Source: Kribbella sindirgiensis (GTDB taxonomy: Bacteria; Actinomycetota; Actinomycetes; Propionibacteriales; Kribbellaceae). From it: a stretch of 64,000 bases of DNA. Position numbers and translations under genes: made by a program. Under the pieces are notes generated by a model. It worked only from the letters and a program-made list of their open reading frames with translations, did no database searches and was not told the origin of the DNA. Position 1 is the first letter of the stretch. Each line of letters begins with the position of its first letter. The stretch spans positions 1-64,000 of the forward strand of contig NZ_SJKA01000023.1 of NCBI RefSeq assembly GCF_004331435.1. Reading direction: 5' to 3'. Below, one piece after another: positions 43,201 to 51,385 of this stretch.

Positions 43201-43781
43201 AGCTCCGGCGGCTCGACCAGAACCCGGTCCGCGATCAGGTCCCAGTCGTTGCCGAACAGGCGGGCGAGCGATCGCAGATGCTTCAGCTCGACCCCGACCG
43301 CCATCGCGAGCAGCAGCGGCTCGGCGATCGAGTCGTCGTCGAGCAGTTGCTGCTGCAGCTCGGCCCAGCGTTCCTCGAAGGCGACCGACGAGCCGACCTC
43401 GTCGAGGACGTCGATGAGCGGCGGCAGCCCGGCCTCGATCGGATGCGCGAGCAGGATCTGCTGCGCGAACGCGTGCAGCGTGCCGATCGACGCGGAATCC
43501 AGATCGTCCAGCGCGGCGTCGGCGAGGTGTCGATCGTCGCCCTTCCGCGCCTTCTCGAACTCGACCCGCAGCCGGTCCCGCAGCTCCGCCCCTGCCTTCT
43601 CGGTGAAGGTCACGGCGGCGATCGTTCGCAGCGGTACGCCGTCCCGCAGCACCAGCGTGCTGACCCGCTCGACCAGTGCGTGCGTCTTCCCGGACCCGGC
43701 GCCCGCTTCGACGAACAGCGTGGTGTCGGTGTCCGAGCGGATCCGGTCCCGTGCGGCCCCGTCGAGGAGTTGCTCACTCAT
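40284..43781 (-). CDS. AddA-like UvrD/RecB helicase-nuclease
   Basis: The 1165-residue protein is a superfamily 1A helicase: P-loop VEAGAGSGKTHALVE (about 27-41), FTEKAGAELRDRL, LLLDEFQDTDPIQ, VGDPKQSIYRFRRA and TIHAAKGLEFPIVILSG, followed by a C-terminal RecB-type nuclease (about 1060-1160: EGFVDLIYREDDGRLTIVDY then QLQAYAKIL). It is the ATP-driven, nuclease-bearing subunit of a double-strand-break resection complex. It overlaps the partner gene upstream by eight bases. A low-complexity Ser/Thr/Pro/Ala insert (about 475-520) lies within the helicase. Confidence 0.88.
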   Translation of the reverse strand: MSEQLLDGAARDRIRSDTDTTLFVEAGAGSGKTHALVERVSTLVLRDGVPLRTIAAVTFTEKAGAELRDRLRVEFEKARKGDDRHLADAALDDLDSASIGTLHAFAQQILLAHPIEAGLPPLIDVLDEVGSSVAFEERWAELQQQLLDDDSIAEPLLLAMAVGVELKHLRSLARLFGNDWDLIADRVLVEPPELVAMPDLSGLIAAAAQIGAAAESCLDPEDRLLPKVQQIRELGLTLDAASDQETQLALLQTFRGLKVGRIGRKENWPDIAKVRADCTEVVEVAGSLVELLLDACLRHLSHWIAERVLESAELRRTEGRLEFHDLLVLARDLLRRDPDVRADLQERFERLLLDEFQDTDPIQIELAVRIAGGADADATDWHDVEVPEGRLFVVGDPKQSIYRFRRANIATYLTAQQLLGETVALTTNFRTVPPILSWINTVFGTLIQAHESAQPSYQSLSAHRTNPTSAGPTSTSPVDASRPARSGAASVPPPDAPVKGDQLSMFDFSSDTEDQVSDLAAVLPFRRRGTDVPAEPPAEEDPAAGPAVTILGATPHDDLPRAQASVLREREATDVAAVIEEALREGWLVYDDRAETWRPAEAGDIAVLVPARTSLPFLEEALDRADIPYRAEASSLVYQTAEVRDLLVCARALGDPSDQLALVTTLRSPLFGCGDDDLYTWKVNGGRFLLNAPIPDSLLTHPVGEAMEWLRRTYYAARWLTPSEILAKIVADRRMLEVAAIGPRARDAWRRIRFVVDQARAWSEVEHGGLRSYLAWAAHQGEETSRVAEAVLPETDADAVRVMTIHAAKGLEFPIVILSGMTASPNRQRGVQVLWPLPGGYAVKLKSSVQTEDFDLVQPVDEQMDDYERRRLLYVAATRARDHLVVSLHRSGNRRHTSNAELLASAGGVDAPHATLFTGPPVPDREPTANPEVTPPIPRTEWETRATAAQSASRAHSAQSASGLEGTAPQLALTTPASQSGTEQPGDEGFAADPFDPGTAKGPRDLELPPWSKGRYGTAIGRAVHAVLQVVDLSTGVGLEAAVSTQCLAEGVLEYADVVTALVRSALASEVVKRAAARDHWRESYVGTVQPDGTVLEGFVDLIYREDDGRLTIVDYKTDAIPTAALDARVEYYAPQLQAYAKILPNTAPPILLFLNPTTAIERTL

Positions 43782-46700
43782 CGGCGACCTCCTCAGCAGC
43801 AAGGGCAGTCGGGTCGATGAGCCGCACCAGCCGTTCCAGCACCGGGTCGTGGCGTTTGCGGTCCCAGCGGGCCCGGACCTCGCTGTGGCCGAGGCTGTCG
43901 GGGTTGCAGTACGGGCACTGGACCCACAGGAAGTCCGGCACCTCGGGTGCCTTCGGCGGGAAGTGCCCGGCCGCGATCGACGACACGATCACATCGAGCG
44001 TGTCGACGTACCGTGCCTCGACCTCGGGGGTCAGCGGGACCGGGATCCGTTTGCCGCCGCGGCGGACGAACCAGTACGACGCCTCGACCGGTGTGGAGGG
44101 TTCGCCCAGCCGCGCGCGGGCCGCGTACGCGTACACGGGCAGCTGCAGTTTCGTGCCGCCCGCGACCGGGTCCGCCTCGATGCCCTCGTACCGCGAGAAA
44201 CCGCCGGTCTTCACGTCCGTCACGTAGATCGTGCCGTCCGCGCCAAGGTCGACCTTGTCGGCCGATCCGCGCAGCAGCACCCGCCCGGACGGCACCGGGA
44301 TCTCGACCGGAGGCTCGCCGTCGAACCCGAACGTCAGCTCGCTGGCCACCACCGACGCGGACCGCGACGCACGCCAGCGGTCGTCGTCGGCGAGCAGCAC
44401 CATCAGGTCGCCGAGGATCCGCAATCGCTCGCGCTGCCACAGCCGGGGATGCCCGGTCAGGCCCTCCGCCTCGAACTGGTCCGCGAGGTCCGCGCCGATC
44501 GCCAGCAGCAGCGATCGCTGCTCCTCCGTCCACGGCTCGCCGTACCCAGGCAACGAACCGGCCAGCCGCGTCACGAACGCGTCCAGGCTGTTGTGGATCA
44601 GGTTCCCGATCTGGATCGGTGAGATGACGAGCAGGTCCTCCGGCGCCTCCAACGGCTCCACCTGCAGCAATCGCTCGACGAAGTACGCGTGTGGGCAGGT
44701 CGCGTACGACTCCAGCGACGTCGGCGACGCGATCCGATCCTCGACCGCGAACTCGGGCAGCCCCGACACGCCGGACAGGTCACCGTCGAAGCGCGTGAAG
44801 GCCGCCGAAGCACGCCCCCGCAACAACTCCCGCGCCCGCACCAGGACCCGGTCCTGAACCCACAGCCGCGCCGCCGCCGCCCGCGTCTGCCACTCCTGCT
44901 CGGTCGCCGGCATCGTTGCCGTCGTCAACGAACCGGCGTACGACGCCGACGTCTGCAGCACGTCGCCGTACCGGTCCCACTGTGTCGCGGGCAACGTGTG
45001 GTCACCGGTCAGCTCGCGCAGCGACCCGAGCAGCCAGCGTGTCGGCAACCGCCGCGACGACCGTCGCAGGTCGCCGCGCGGGAACGACGCGACCACCCGC
45101 GCACCGGCCGAGAACGCGACGAGCAGATGCCGTTGCTTCTCGTCCAGGCGATCGCGGAACGACGCCAACTCCGGCGCGGCCGCCTCGCGCACCCGATGGG
45201 GGAGCAGTGCGTCCTCGTGCACGCGGCCCGGATACAGATCCTCCGACAGACCGACGACGTACACGATGTCCGCAGACAGCCCGACACTCGCCGACAACGG
45301 CGCCACCAGTACGCCGGTCCCGAACGTGCCGACTCGGGGGAGTGACTGCTGCAGTTCCAGATCGAGCACATCCCGCAGTACGGCGAGACTGGCCGGCGTG
45401 CCGAGCTCGTCGAGCGTCGACAGCCCCTTCAACGACCCCTCGACCGCGGCCGCGGCGTACTGCTCCTCGACCGGCAAGGACGAGTAGTCCCCGAGCAGGT
45501 CGTGGAAGAGTTGCAGCACACCCTCGGACAGCGAGGCCCAGGTCTCCAGCGCAGCCAAACTGCCAAGCCGTTGACGCAAGGTCGAAGCAAACGTATGCAA
45601 TCGCTCCGCCGTCGACGCGTTGTACTGCGCGCGCCGCACCGCGGCCGGCCGTGGGTCCTCGGCCGCTTCCTCCTGGTCAGCGGTCCGCCGCTCCGACTGC
45701 GCATACCGCGCCAGTCGCGTGTCCCAGTCGTCCCCGCGCACCACCCCGGCCGCCCGTGACATCCGCTCCCACTGCGGCACCGGGATGCGTTCGCCGGTGA
45801 AGTCCCGGGTCGGCGCGTTCGCCAGGGCGCGGAACACGTCGGCGCGCGGCAGATCCTGATCGACCAGCGCGAGTACTTCGAGGAGCGTCCGCGCGATCGC
45901 CCGCTCGTGCACCGGACGCGTGCCCGGACCGTTCACCTCGATGCGCGCGGCCGCCAGGTGCTCGTGCAGCAGCCGTGCGTACGGCGAGGCCGCGGCGTAC
46001 AGCACCGCGATCCGGTGTGCCGGCGTGTGCTGCAACGCCGTGACGACGTCCCGCACCACACACCGCACCTCGTCGTCGGCGTCGGACGCGTTGAGAATTT
46101 CGGTCGCGACCGGATAGTTCTTCGAGATCGACGTGGGCAGGTCGATCCCGATCCGGTCGAGCGATCGCCGGACGGCGCGGTCGGCGCGGCGTACGTCGGT
46201 CAGTCCGACGATCACCGTCAGATCAGCGGCGGCTTCGCCCAGCGCGGCGACGAACGCGGCCTCGGACTGGGTCAGCTCCTGCGGGAGATACAGGACCAGC
46301 GCGCCCAGCTCATCGACTGTCGCCGGCGAGGCCGCGATCCGGGATGTGGCGGCGCGGAGCAGATCGGTTGCGTCGTACCAGTCCGCGGCCAGCTCGGCGG
46401 TCACGTGCCGATGCAGACGGACCAGATCGGGCCCGAGCGCCGAGGCCTTCGCGACCTTGTCGAGCGCCGGCTCGGTGAGGTCGCGGAGCTCGCGATGGGC
46501 GGATGCAAGCGCTTGGATGGTCGACGGGTGCTCTGCGACCTCGTCGAAGATGCCAGGGGCCTTCGCGAGTGCTGTCCGCCAGGTGGCCGCCACGATCGGA
46601 CGGGTCGCGGGACGTCGCGGCGACAGCAGCCCGGCGGCGATCTGCTCGGCGAGTCGCTCGAGGGTCGCCAGGTACAGACCGGCGACCGTGGACCGGGCGA

Positions 46701-46854
46701 GGTGGCGGCGGGCGATCACGCCGGCCAGGTTGTTCGGCAGGAGGAGGGTGACAGGGGTCATCGGATCGTCGGCCTTGAGCCGCGCGACGACGGCTTCCAA
46801 GCGCTCCAGAGCCGCGGCGCCGTACGCCGTGCTCTCGATCCGGGTGGTACCCAC
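43774..46854 (-). CDS. AddB-like PD-(D/E)XK nuclease subunit
   Basis: The 1026-residue protein has an inactive helicase-like body without a P-loop (its N-terminal VTLLLPNNLAGVIARR has no GKT) and a C-terminal nuclease domain (about 720-1010) with ASPTSLESYATCPHAYFVER, GNLIHNSLD, RGSADKVDLGADGTIYVTDV (DVK catalytic) and a cysteine pair CPYC. In AddB and relatives four cysteines hold an iron-sulfur cluster; I can see one upstream and two downstream, so the fourth ligand is not evident. The start is GTG. The overlap with the AddA-like gene supports one complex. Confidence 0.82.
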   Translation of the reverse strand: MGTTRIESTAYGAAALERLEAVVARLKADDPMTPVTLLLPNNLAGVIARRHLARSTVAGLYLATLERLAEQIAAGLLSPRRPATRPIVAATWRTALAKAPGIFDEVAEHPSTIQALASAHRELRDLTEPALDKVAKASALGPDLVRLHRHVTAELAADWYDATDLLRAATSRIAASPATVDELGALVLYLPQELTQSEAAFVAALGEAAADLTVIVGLTDVRRADRAVRRSLDRIGIDLPTSISKNYPVATEILNASDADDEVRCVVRDVVTALQHTPAHRIAVLYAAASPYARLLHEHLAAARIEVNGPGTRPVHERAIARTLLEVLALVDQDLPRADVFRALANAPTRDFTGERIPVPQWERMSRAAGVVRGDDWDTRLARYAQSERRTADQEEAAEDPRPAAVRRAQYNASTAERLHTFASTLRQRLGSLAALETWASLSEGVLQLFHDLLGDYSSLPVEEQYAAAAVEGSLKGLSTLDELGTPASLAVLRDVLDLELQQSLPRVGTFGTGVLVAPLSASVGLSADIVYVVGLSEDLYPGRVHEDALLPHRVREAAAPELASFRDRLDEKQRHLLVAFSAGARVVASFPRGDLRRSSRRLPTRWLLGSLRELTGDHTLPATQWDRYGDVLQTSASYAGSLTTATMPATEQEWQTRAAAARLWVQDRVLVRARELLRGRASAAFTRFDGDLSGVSGLPEFAVEDRIASPTSLESYATCPHAYFVERLLQVEPLEAPEDLLVISPIQIGNLIHNSLDAFVTRLAGSLPGYGEPWTEEQRSLLLAIGADLADQFEAEGLTGHPRLWQRERLRILGDLMVLLADDDRWRASRSASVVASELTFGFDGEPPVEIPVPSGRVLLRGSADKVDLGADGTIYVTDVKTGGFSRYEGIEADPVAGGTKLQLPVYAYAARARLGEPSTPVEASYWFVRRGGKRIPVPLTPEVEARYVDTLDVIVSSIAAGHFPPKAPEVPDFLWVQCPYCNPDSLGHSEVRARWDRKRHDPVLERLVRLIDPTALAAEEVADE

Positions 46855-46975
46855 GACGAAGCCCCGATCTGTTGTCTGTCACCGAGACCGTAAACCCTCC
46901 CACGGACAGAAAGATGACCGGGCGCGAAACGCCAAGGTTTCTGCAGGGTCGGCGGACGCCTCGCACAATGAAGAA

Positions 46976-47185
46976 ATGACCAGGGAGACGAGGTTCGCAC
47001 GGTTGGTGCTCGTGCTCGTCTTCGCGCCGGCGGGCGGGCTGTTCGGCAAGGCCGTCGCCGAGGCCGCGCAGGTCCGGCCGTGGTGGCCGTGGCTGCTCGC
47101 CGCGCTGGTCTGGCTGCTGGTTTCCGGCGCGATCGCGGCAGGGATCTCGACAGCCGTGTCGCACCATCACGCCGAGCACAGATAA
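46976..47185 (+). CDS. Small two-helix membrane protein
   Basis: The 69-residue product has two hydrophobic segments (about 8-30 and 38-60) and a His-rich tail (SHHHAEHR). It is transcribed away from the AddB-like gene and followed seven bases later by a VOC-family gene. No family is recognised. It starts at ATG after AATGAAGA, with a weak ribosome site. Confidence 0.6.
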   Translation: MTRETRFARLVLVLVFAPAGGLFGKAVAEAAQVRPWWPWLLAALVWLLVSGAIAAGISTAVSHHHAEHR

Positions 47186-47192
47186 TGCTCCG

Positions 47193-47585
47193 ATGGCTGC
47201 CGCGGTGCATCACGTCGAGATCTGGGTCCCGGACCTGTCCCGGGCCGTCACGAGCTGGGGCTGGGTGCTCAACCGGCTCGGCTGGAAGGACGGTGACGGC
47301 TGGCCGGGCGGCATGACCTGGACCGCCCCGGACGGCTGCTACGTCGTCGTCGAGCAGAGCCCCGCGCTGTCGGCCGCCGAGCACGACCGGATGCGGCCGG
47401 GGATGAACCACCTGGCGCTGAACGCGGCCGGCCGGGCCGAGGTCGACGGCATCGTCGCGGAGGCCGCCGAACACGGCTGGACGCTGATGTTCGCCGACCG
47501 CCATCCCTACGCCGGCGGCCCGCAGCATTACGCCGCCTTCCTCCACAACACCGACGGCTACGAACTGGAGATTGTCGCCCCGTGA
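47193..47585 (+). CDS. VOC (glyoxalase/bleomycin-resistance) family protein
   Basis: The 130-residue protein has two beta-alpha-beta-beta-beta modules: AAVHHVEIWVPDLSRAVTSW and PGMNHLALNAAGRAEVDGIV, ending YAAFLHNTDGYELEIVAP. H7 region, the second-module histidine and the final glutamate are the likely metal ligands. VOC proteins include lyases, dioxygenases and drug-binding proteins; the role here is unknown. Confidence 0.85.
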   Translation: MAAAVHHVEIWVPDLSRAVTSWGWVLNRLGWKDGDGWPGGMTWTAPDGCYVVVEQSPALSAAEHDRMRPGMNHLALNAAGRAEVDGIVAEAAEHGWTLMFADRHPYAGGPQHYAAFLHNTDGYELEIVAP

Positions 47586-47677
47586 GACTACTGATGCCTG
47601 AGTGACCACTGGGACTGCCGGTATGACATGGTTACACCAGGCAGTTTGTACGGTCGCGGGGCAAGTGTGGAAGGACG

Positions 47678-50416
47678 ATGCTCGTGACGGAGAAGCCTGA
47701 CGGGGGACCGGTTGCGCCGGAGCTCCTGGAAGCGCGGATCCGCGGTTTGCAGCACGCGCTGGGGCAGTTGCTGGACAACGCACGGCGGCTGACGTACGGC
47801 GAGCATCAGCGCGCCGTGAAGCTGCATCGTCAACTGCAGGAGCAGACCGCCGCCGCCCGGCGTGAGTCGCGGTCCCTGGTCGACGCGAAGACCGCGGAGG
47901 CGTTGTCCGAGGCCGAGCCGAAGGCACGGCTGCTCGCGGACCGGCTCGCGCCGGGTCTGGCGTCGATCCCGCCGAACGACGCCCGCTGGCGTTCGCGTCA
48001 ACTGGTCGGCGCGGGCGTTCCGGCGTACGTCCGGGTCGGTGAGCTGGAGGCCGGTACGCCGGTGGTGGCGCCGCTGCTCCGCACCAACGGCTGGAAGGTG
48101 ACCGGCGACCGCAACGAGTCGGCACGCCGCCTGCTGCAGAGCGTCGCGCTGCGACTCGTGGCGGCGGCCGAACCGTTCCGGCTGCGCATCGACGCGTTCG
48201 ATCCGCGGCTGACCGGGATGATGGGGCTGCTCGGTCATCTGACCACGAAGTACCCGCAATTGGTGCCCAGGGCAACACATACCGCGGAGCAGCTGCACAC
48301 CGTGCTGTCCGGCCTGGTCGACGTGTCGTCGCTGCGCGCGAGCCGGCAGGCGCAGCTCGGGCACGAGCGGTTCGAGGACCTGCTGAAGGAGACCGGCCAG
48401 GTCACCGATCCCTACCGGATCGTCGTCCTGTTCGACTACCCGTCAGGGATCGACACACTCGCCCAGCGCGACCTGCTCCGGCTGGCCGCGACCGCGGGCA
48501 AGCGCGGTATCTGCTTCCTCGTGCACTACGACGCGTCCACGGCGGCCGAGCTCGACGTGGACTCGAAACAGTTGCTCGATCTCCTCAATCCGGTGGCCAT
48601 CGTCAACGATCGCGTCGAGGTCGCGCAGCTGCCGCCGGCCCGGCTCGATCCGCCGTTCGACGCGACCGTTGCCGCGGGCATCTGTGACGTGATCGCCGAG
48701 CAGGCCGAGATCGCCGTCCTCCCGACCATCGACTTCGACCGGACCCTGCCGGACCGTTCGACCTGGTGGCAGCCGGTCAAGGACGAGGTCGGGACGGTGA
48801 TCGGGTACGACGACCGCACGCCGGCGCTGGTGCGGTTGCGCAGCGGCAACCCGGCCCTGCCGCACGTGCTCGTCGGCGGCGCGGTCGGCCAGGGCAAGTC
48901 GAACCTGCTGCTCGTCCTGATCCACGGTCTCGCCGCGCGGTATTCCCCGGCCGACCTGGAGATGTACCTGCTCGACTTCAAGCACGGTGTCGAGTTCTCG
49001 GCGCTCGGCCCCGGCCCGGACCGTCCGCACTGGCTGCCACAGATCCGCGTGCTCGGCGTGCACAGCGACCGCGCGTTCGGTCTGGCCGTACTGCGTCATC
49101 TGTCCGACGAACTCGCGCGGCGCAGCGAGATCTTCAAGTCGCACGGGAACGTCGCCGATATCGCGGAGCTGCCCCCGGGTCCGGAGCGGCCGCCGCGGAT
49201 CCTCGTCGTACTGGACGAGTTCCAGGTGCTGCTCGAGGACGACGACGAGTTGGCGGACGAGGCGGCCAAGCTGTTGGAGCGGTTGGTGCGGCTGGGGCGC
49301 GCGTACGGCGTTCACGTCGTCCTGGCGACGCAGACGATCGAGGGTGTGAAGCGGCTGTCGACGCGGCGGGACTCGATCTTCGGGCAGGTGCCGTACCGGA
49401 TCGCGTTGAAGACGACGCCGGCCGATTCGCAGGCGATCCTGCGGAGCGGGAACACGGCGGCGGCCGAGCTGCAGTTCCGCGGCGAGGCGGTGCTGAACGC
49501 GAACTTCGGGTCGCCGGACGACAACCAGCACGTGCTCGTGAGCTATGCAGACAAGCCCGTGCTGGACTCGCTGCGGGAGGAGCTGTGGACGCGCGCGGGT
49601 TCGGCGGTGCATCCGCCGCGGGTGTTCCATCTGGCTGAGCCGGCGCGGTTGACGGACACGGCGACGGCGGTGAAGCCCGAGTTGGGGCGGCCGTGGACCG
49701 GGTTGCCGATCGCGGTGACCGAGGAGCCGGTGTCGGTCGAGGTACGGCCGGAGCCCGGCGCCGGCGTACTGGTGCTGGGGGACGGGCCGCCGGACGCGCT
49801 CGGCGTACTGACCGGGCTGGCGGTGTCGACGGCCGCATCAGCCGTGGAGCCGCCGCGGTTCCTCTTCATGGACGGTACGAACTCGGCACCGTCCGTTGCT
49901 GAGGGCAAGGATGCGTTGGTGCAGGTGCTGCGGCAGCTCGGGTGCGAGGTCGAGACCGTGGACAAGCACGACGACATCGCGCCGCGGATGTTCGCGCTGC
50001 GGGATGCGATGCGCAGCGGGGAGGCCGGCGGGACGTACTTGATCGGCTTCGGGTTCCACGGCGTACCGCGGATGCAGTTGCATGCAGAGGGGTTCTTCGA
50101 GAGCCCGGCGAACGCGTTGCAGGACATCGTGCGGGACGGGCCGGCGCAGGGCCTCATCACGTTCGGGTGGTGGAACCGGCTGCACGTGTGCACCGAGCAG
50201 CTCGGGTACGGGCGGGCGAACGTCGCGACCCACCTGTTCCTCCGGCACCCGCAGGACGGCGTACGCGCGGTGGCGGGTCCGCTGGTGCGGTGGGCCTCCG
50301 AACCGCATCGGGCGTTGCTGTGGGACGGGCTGCATCCTGAGGCACAGGTCGTCGTACCGTTCGCCGCACTGCGGTCGGACGAGGTCGATCGCGCCGTGGA
50401 GCTGGTACGCCGATGA
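47678..50416 (+). CDS. FtsK/EccC-like ATPase of a minimal type VII-like module
   Basis: The 912-residue protein starts with a coiled coil (about 20-75). Three ATPase-like modules seem to follow. The first (about 150-390) has the fold pattern (RRLLQSVALRLVAAAEPFRL and YRIVVLFDYPSGID) but no P-loop. The second (about 395-650) is a full FtsK/SpoIIIE domain with GGAVGQGKSN (about 399-408), ILVVLDEFQVLL (about 508-519) and VLATQTIEG. The third (about 680-910) begins GVLVLGDGPPDALG, a decayed P-loop, and ends with WDGLHPEAQVVVPFAALRSD. EccC ATPases of type VII secretion also carry three such modules. No DNA-binding gamma domain or membrane segment is seen. It starts at ATG after GGAAGGACG. The next gene overlaps by ATGA. 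Confidence 0.8.
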   Translation: MLVTEKPDGGPVAPELLEARIRGLQHALGQLLDNARRLTYGEHQRAVKLHRQLQEQTAAARRESRSLVDAKTAEALSEAEPKARLLADRLAPGLASIPPNDARWRSRQLVGAGVPAYVRVGELEAGTPVVAPLLRTNGWKVTGDRNESARRLLQSVALRLVAAAEPFRLRIDAFDPRLTGMMGLLGHLTTKYPQLVPRATHTAEQLHTVLSGLVDVSSLRASRQAQLGHERFEDLLKETGQVTDPYRIVVLFDYPSGIDTLAQRDLLRLAATAGKRGICFLVHYDASTAAELDVDSKQLLDLLNPVAIVNDRVEVAQLPPARLDPPFDATVAAGICDVIAEQAEIAVLPTIDFDRTLPDRSTWWQPVKDEVGTVIGYDDRTPALVRLRSGNPALPHVLVGGAVGQGKSNLLLVLIHGLAARYSPADLEMYLLDFKHGVEFSALGPGPDRPHWLPQIRVLGVHSDRAFGLAVLRHLSDELARRSEIFKSHGNVADIAELPPGPERPPRILVVLDEFQVLLEDDDELADEAAKLLERLVRLGRAYGVHVVLATQTIEGVKRLSTRRDSIFGQVPYRIALKTTPADSQAILRSGNTAAAELQFRGEAVLNANFGSPDDNQHVLVSYADKPVLDSLREELWTRAGSAVHPPRVFHLAEPARLTDTATAVKPELGRPWTGLPIAVTEEPVSVEVRPEPGAGVLVLGDGPPDALGVLTGLAVSTAASAVEPPRFLFMDGTNSAPSVAEGKDALVQVLRQLGCEVETVDKHDDIAPRMFALRDAMRSGEAGGTYLIGFGFHGVPRMQLHAEGFFESPANALQDIVRDGPAQGLITFGWWNRLHVCTEQLGYGRANVATHLFLRHPQDGVRAVAGPLVRWASEPHRALLWDGLHPEAQVVVPFAALRSDEVDRAVELVRR

Positions 50417-51090
50417 AAACAGAAGCGCAGGAGTGGTCCGAGTACGTGCGCGCGCTGCGGACTGTCGCGATGGCGCGGGCCGACGCGCAGCAGGCACAGG
50501 ATCGGGTGACGGCGCACAAGTCGAAAGCCGAGGCGACCGCGGCCGCCGAGGCCGACGCGATGGCCGAACGCGGACGGAAACTGCAGACCCGGCTGAACTC
50601 GCTCGCCGACAAGGCGGCCGAGAGTTTGCAGCGCGCCGGGCTGCCCGCTGACGGCGAGCGGGCGAACCACACGCTGCCCGAGATCCGCGCGCTGAACGAC
50701 ATCGAGACGGTCGCGGAGCGGATCACCAAGCAGCTCGCAGAGTCGGTCGACCAGCTGGAGGAGTTGCGGACGGCGGCCCGCGCGCTCCAGGAGCAGCGCA
50801 AGCGGCGTACCATCAGCGCGGTCCTGGCACTGGTCGGGTTCGTGCTGGTATGGGTGCTCACCGGATCGTTCCTGGCCGGGGTCGAGGCCGCGGCGATCGC
50901 CGCCGTCACGATGCTGGCCGCGTCGCGGGTGCTCGGGCTGCCAAGGCTGCCCGGCGCGCGCTGGTGGGGCTGGGGCGGCGCGGTCCTCGTCGTCGTCGCG
51001 ATGGCGGCCGGTCTGCCGTGGTGGCTCGGGATCCTGGTCCCGGTCGTCGTGGCCGGTACGGCGATCGTGCTGCCGAAGAAGCGCAACTAG
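50413..51090 (+). CDS. Coiled-coil protein with C-terminal membrane helices
   Basis: The 225-residue protein has a long amphipathic helical region rich in Ala, Glu, Gln and Lys (about 1-133, two predicted coiled coils split by a short loop) and three or four membrane segments (about 135-220). It starts within the stop of the ATPase gene (ATGA), so the two proteins are made together. I infer that it anchors or recruits the soluble ATPase at the membrane. No homology to EccB, EccD or EccE is visible. Confidence 0.7.
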   Translation: MKTEAQEWSEYVRALRTVAMARADAQQAQDRVTAHKSKAEATAAAEADAMAERGRKLQTRLNSLADKAAESLQRAGLPADGERANHTLPEIRALNDIETVAERITKQLAESVDQLEELRTAARALQEQRKRRTISAVLALVGFVLVWVLTGSFLAGVEAAAIAAVTMLAASRVLGLPRLPGARWWGWGGAVLVVVAMAAGLPWWLGILVPVVVAGTAIVLPKKRN

Positions 51091-51108
51091 GTTTGGGAGT
51101 GGGTTGAG

Positions 51109-51369
51109 GTGTCCGACGTACTGCGGCTCAAGGAACAGCTGCACCAGGTCTCGATGGAGGCCAAGCAGGCAGCCGGTGGCCTGGCCGGATTCAAGCTCCG
51201 GTTCACGCAGCACAGTCAGTTGGTGGAGAGCCTGATCGCGGGGACCGCCACCGGCATCGACCGCGACATCACCGAGATCCTGGAGGCCGCCAGCAAGGCC
51301 GTCGAACAGGCCGCCGAGGCGCTGGAGATCGCCTCGGCCGGCTGCAAGAACTACGCCGACCAGATCTGA
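51109..51369 (+). CDS. WXG100-like small helical protein
   Basis: The 86-residue protein is all-helical and begins MSDVLRLKEQLHQVSMEAKQ. Its length, Ala/Gln/Glu content and the break at about 38-48 (QLVESLIAGTATGI) resemble ESX/WXG100 substrates and LXG partner proteins, but the WxG turn itself is not present. It starts at GTG, 18 bases after the membrane-protein gene. A role as co-secreted partner or chaperone for the toxin encoded next is inferred from size and order. Confidence 0.6.
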   Translation: MSDVLRLKEQLHQVSMEAKQAAGGLAGFKLRFTQHSQLVESLIAGTATGIDRDITEILEAASKAVEQAAEALEIASAGCKNYADQI

Positions 51370-51385
51370 CGCCCGAGCCACCAAG

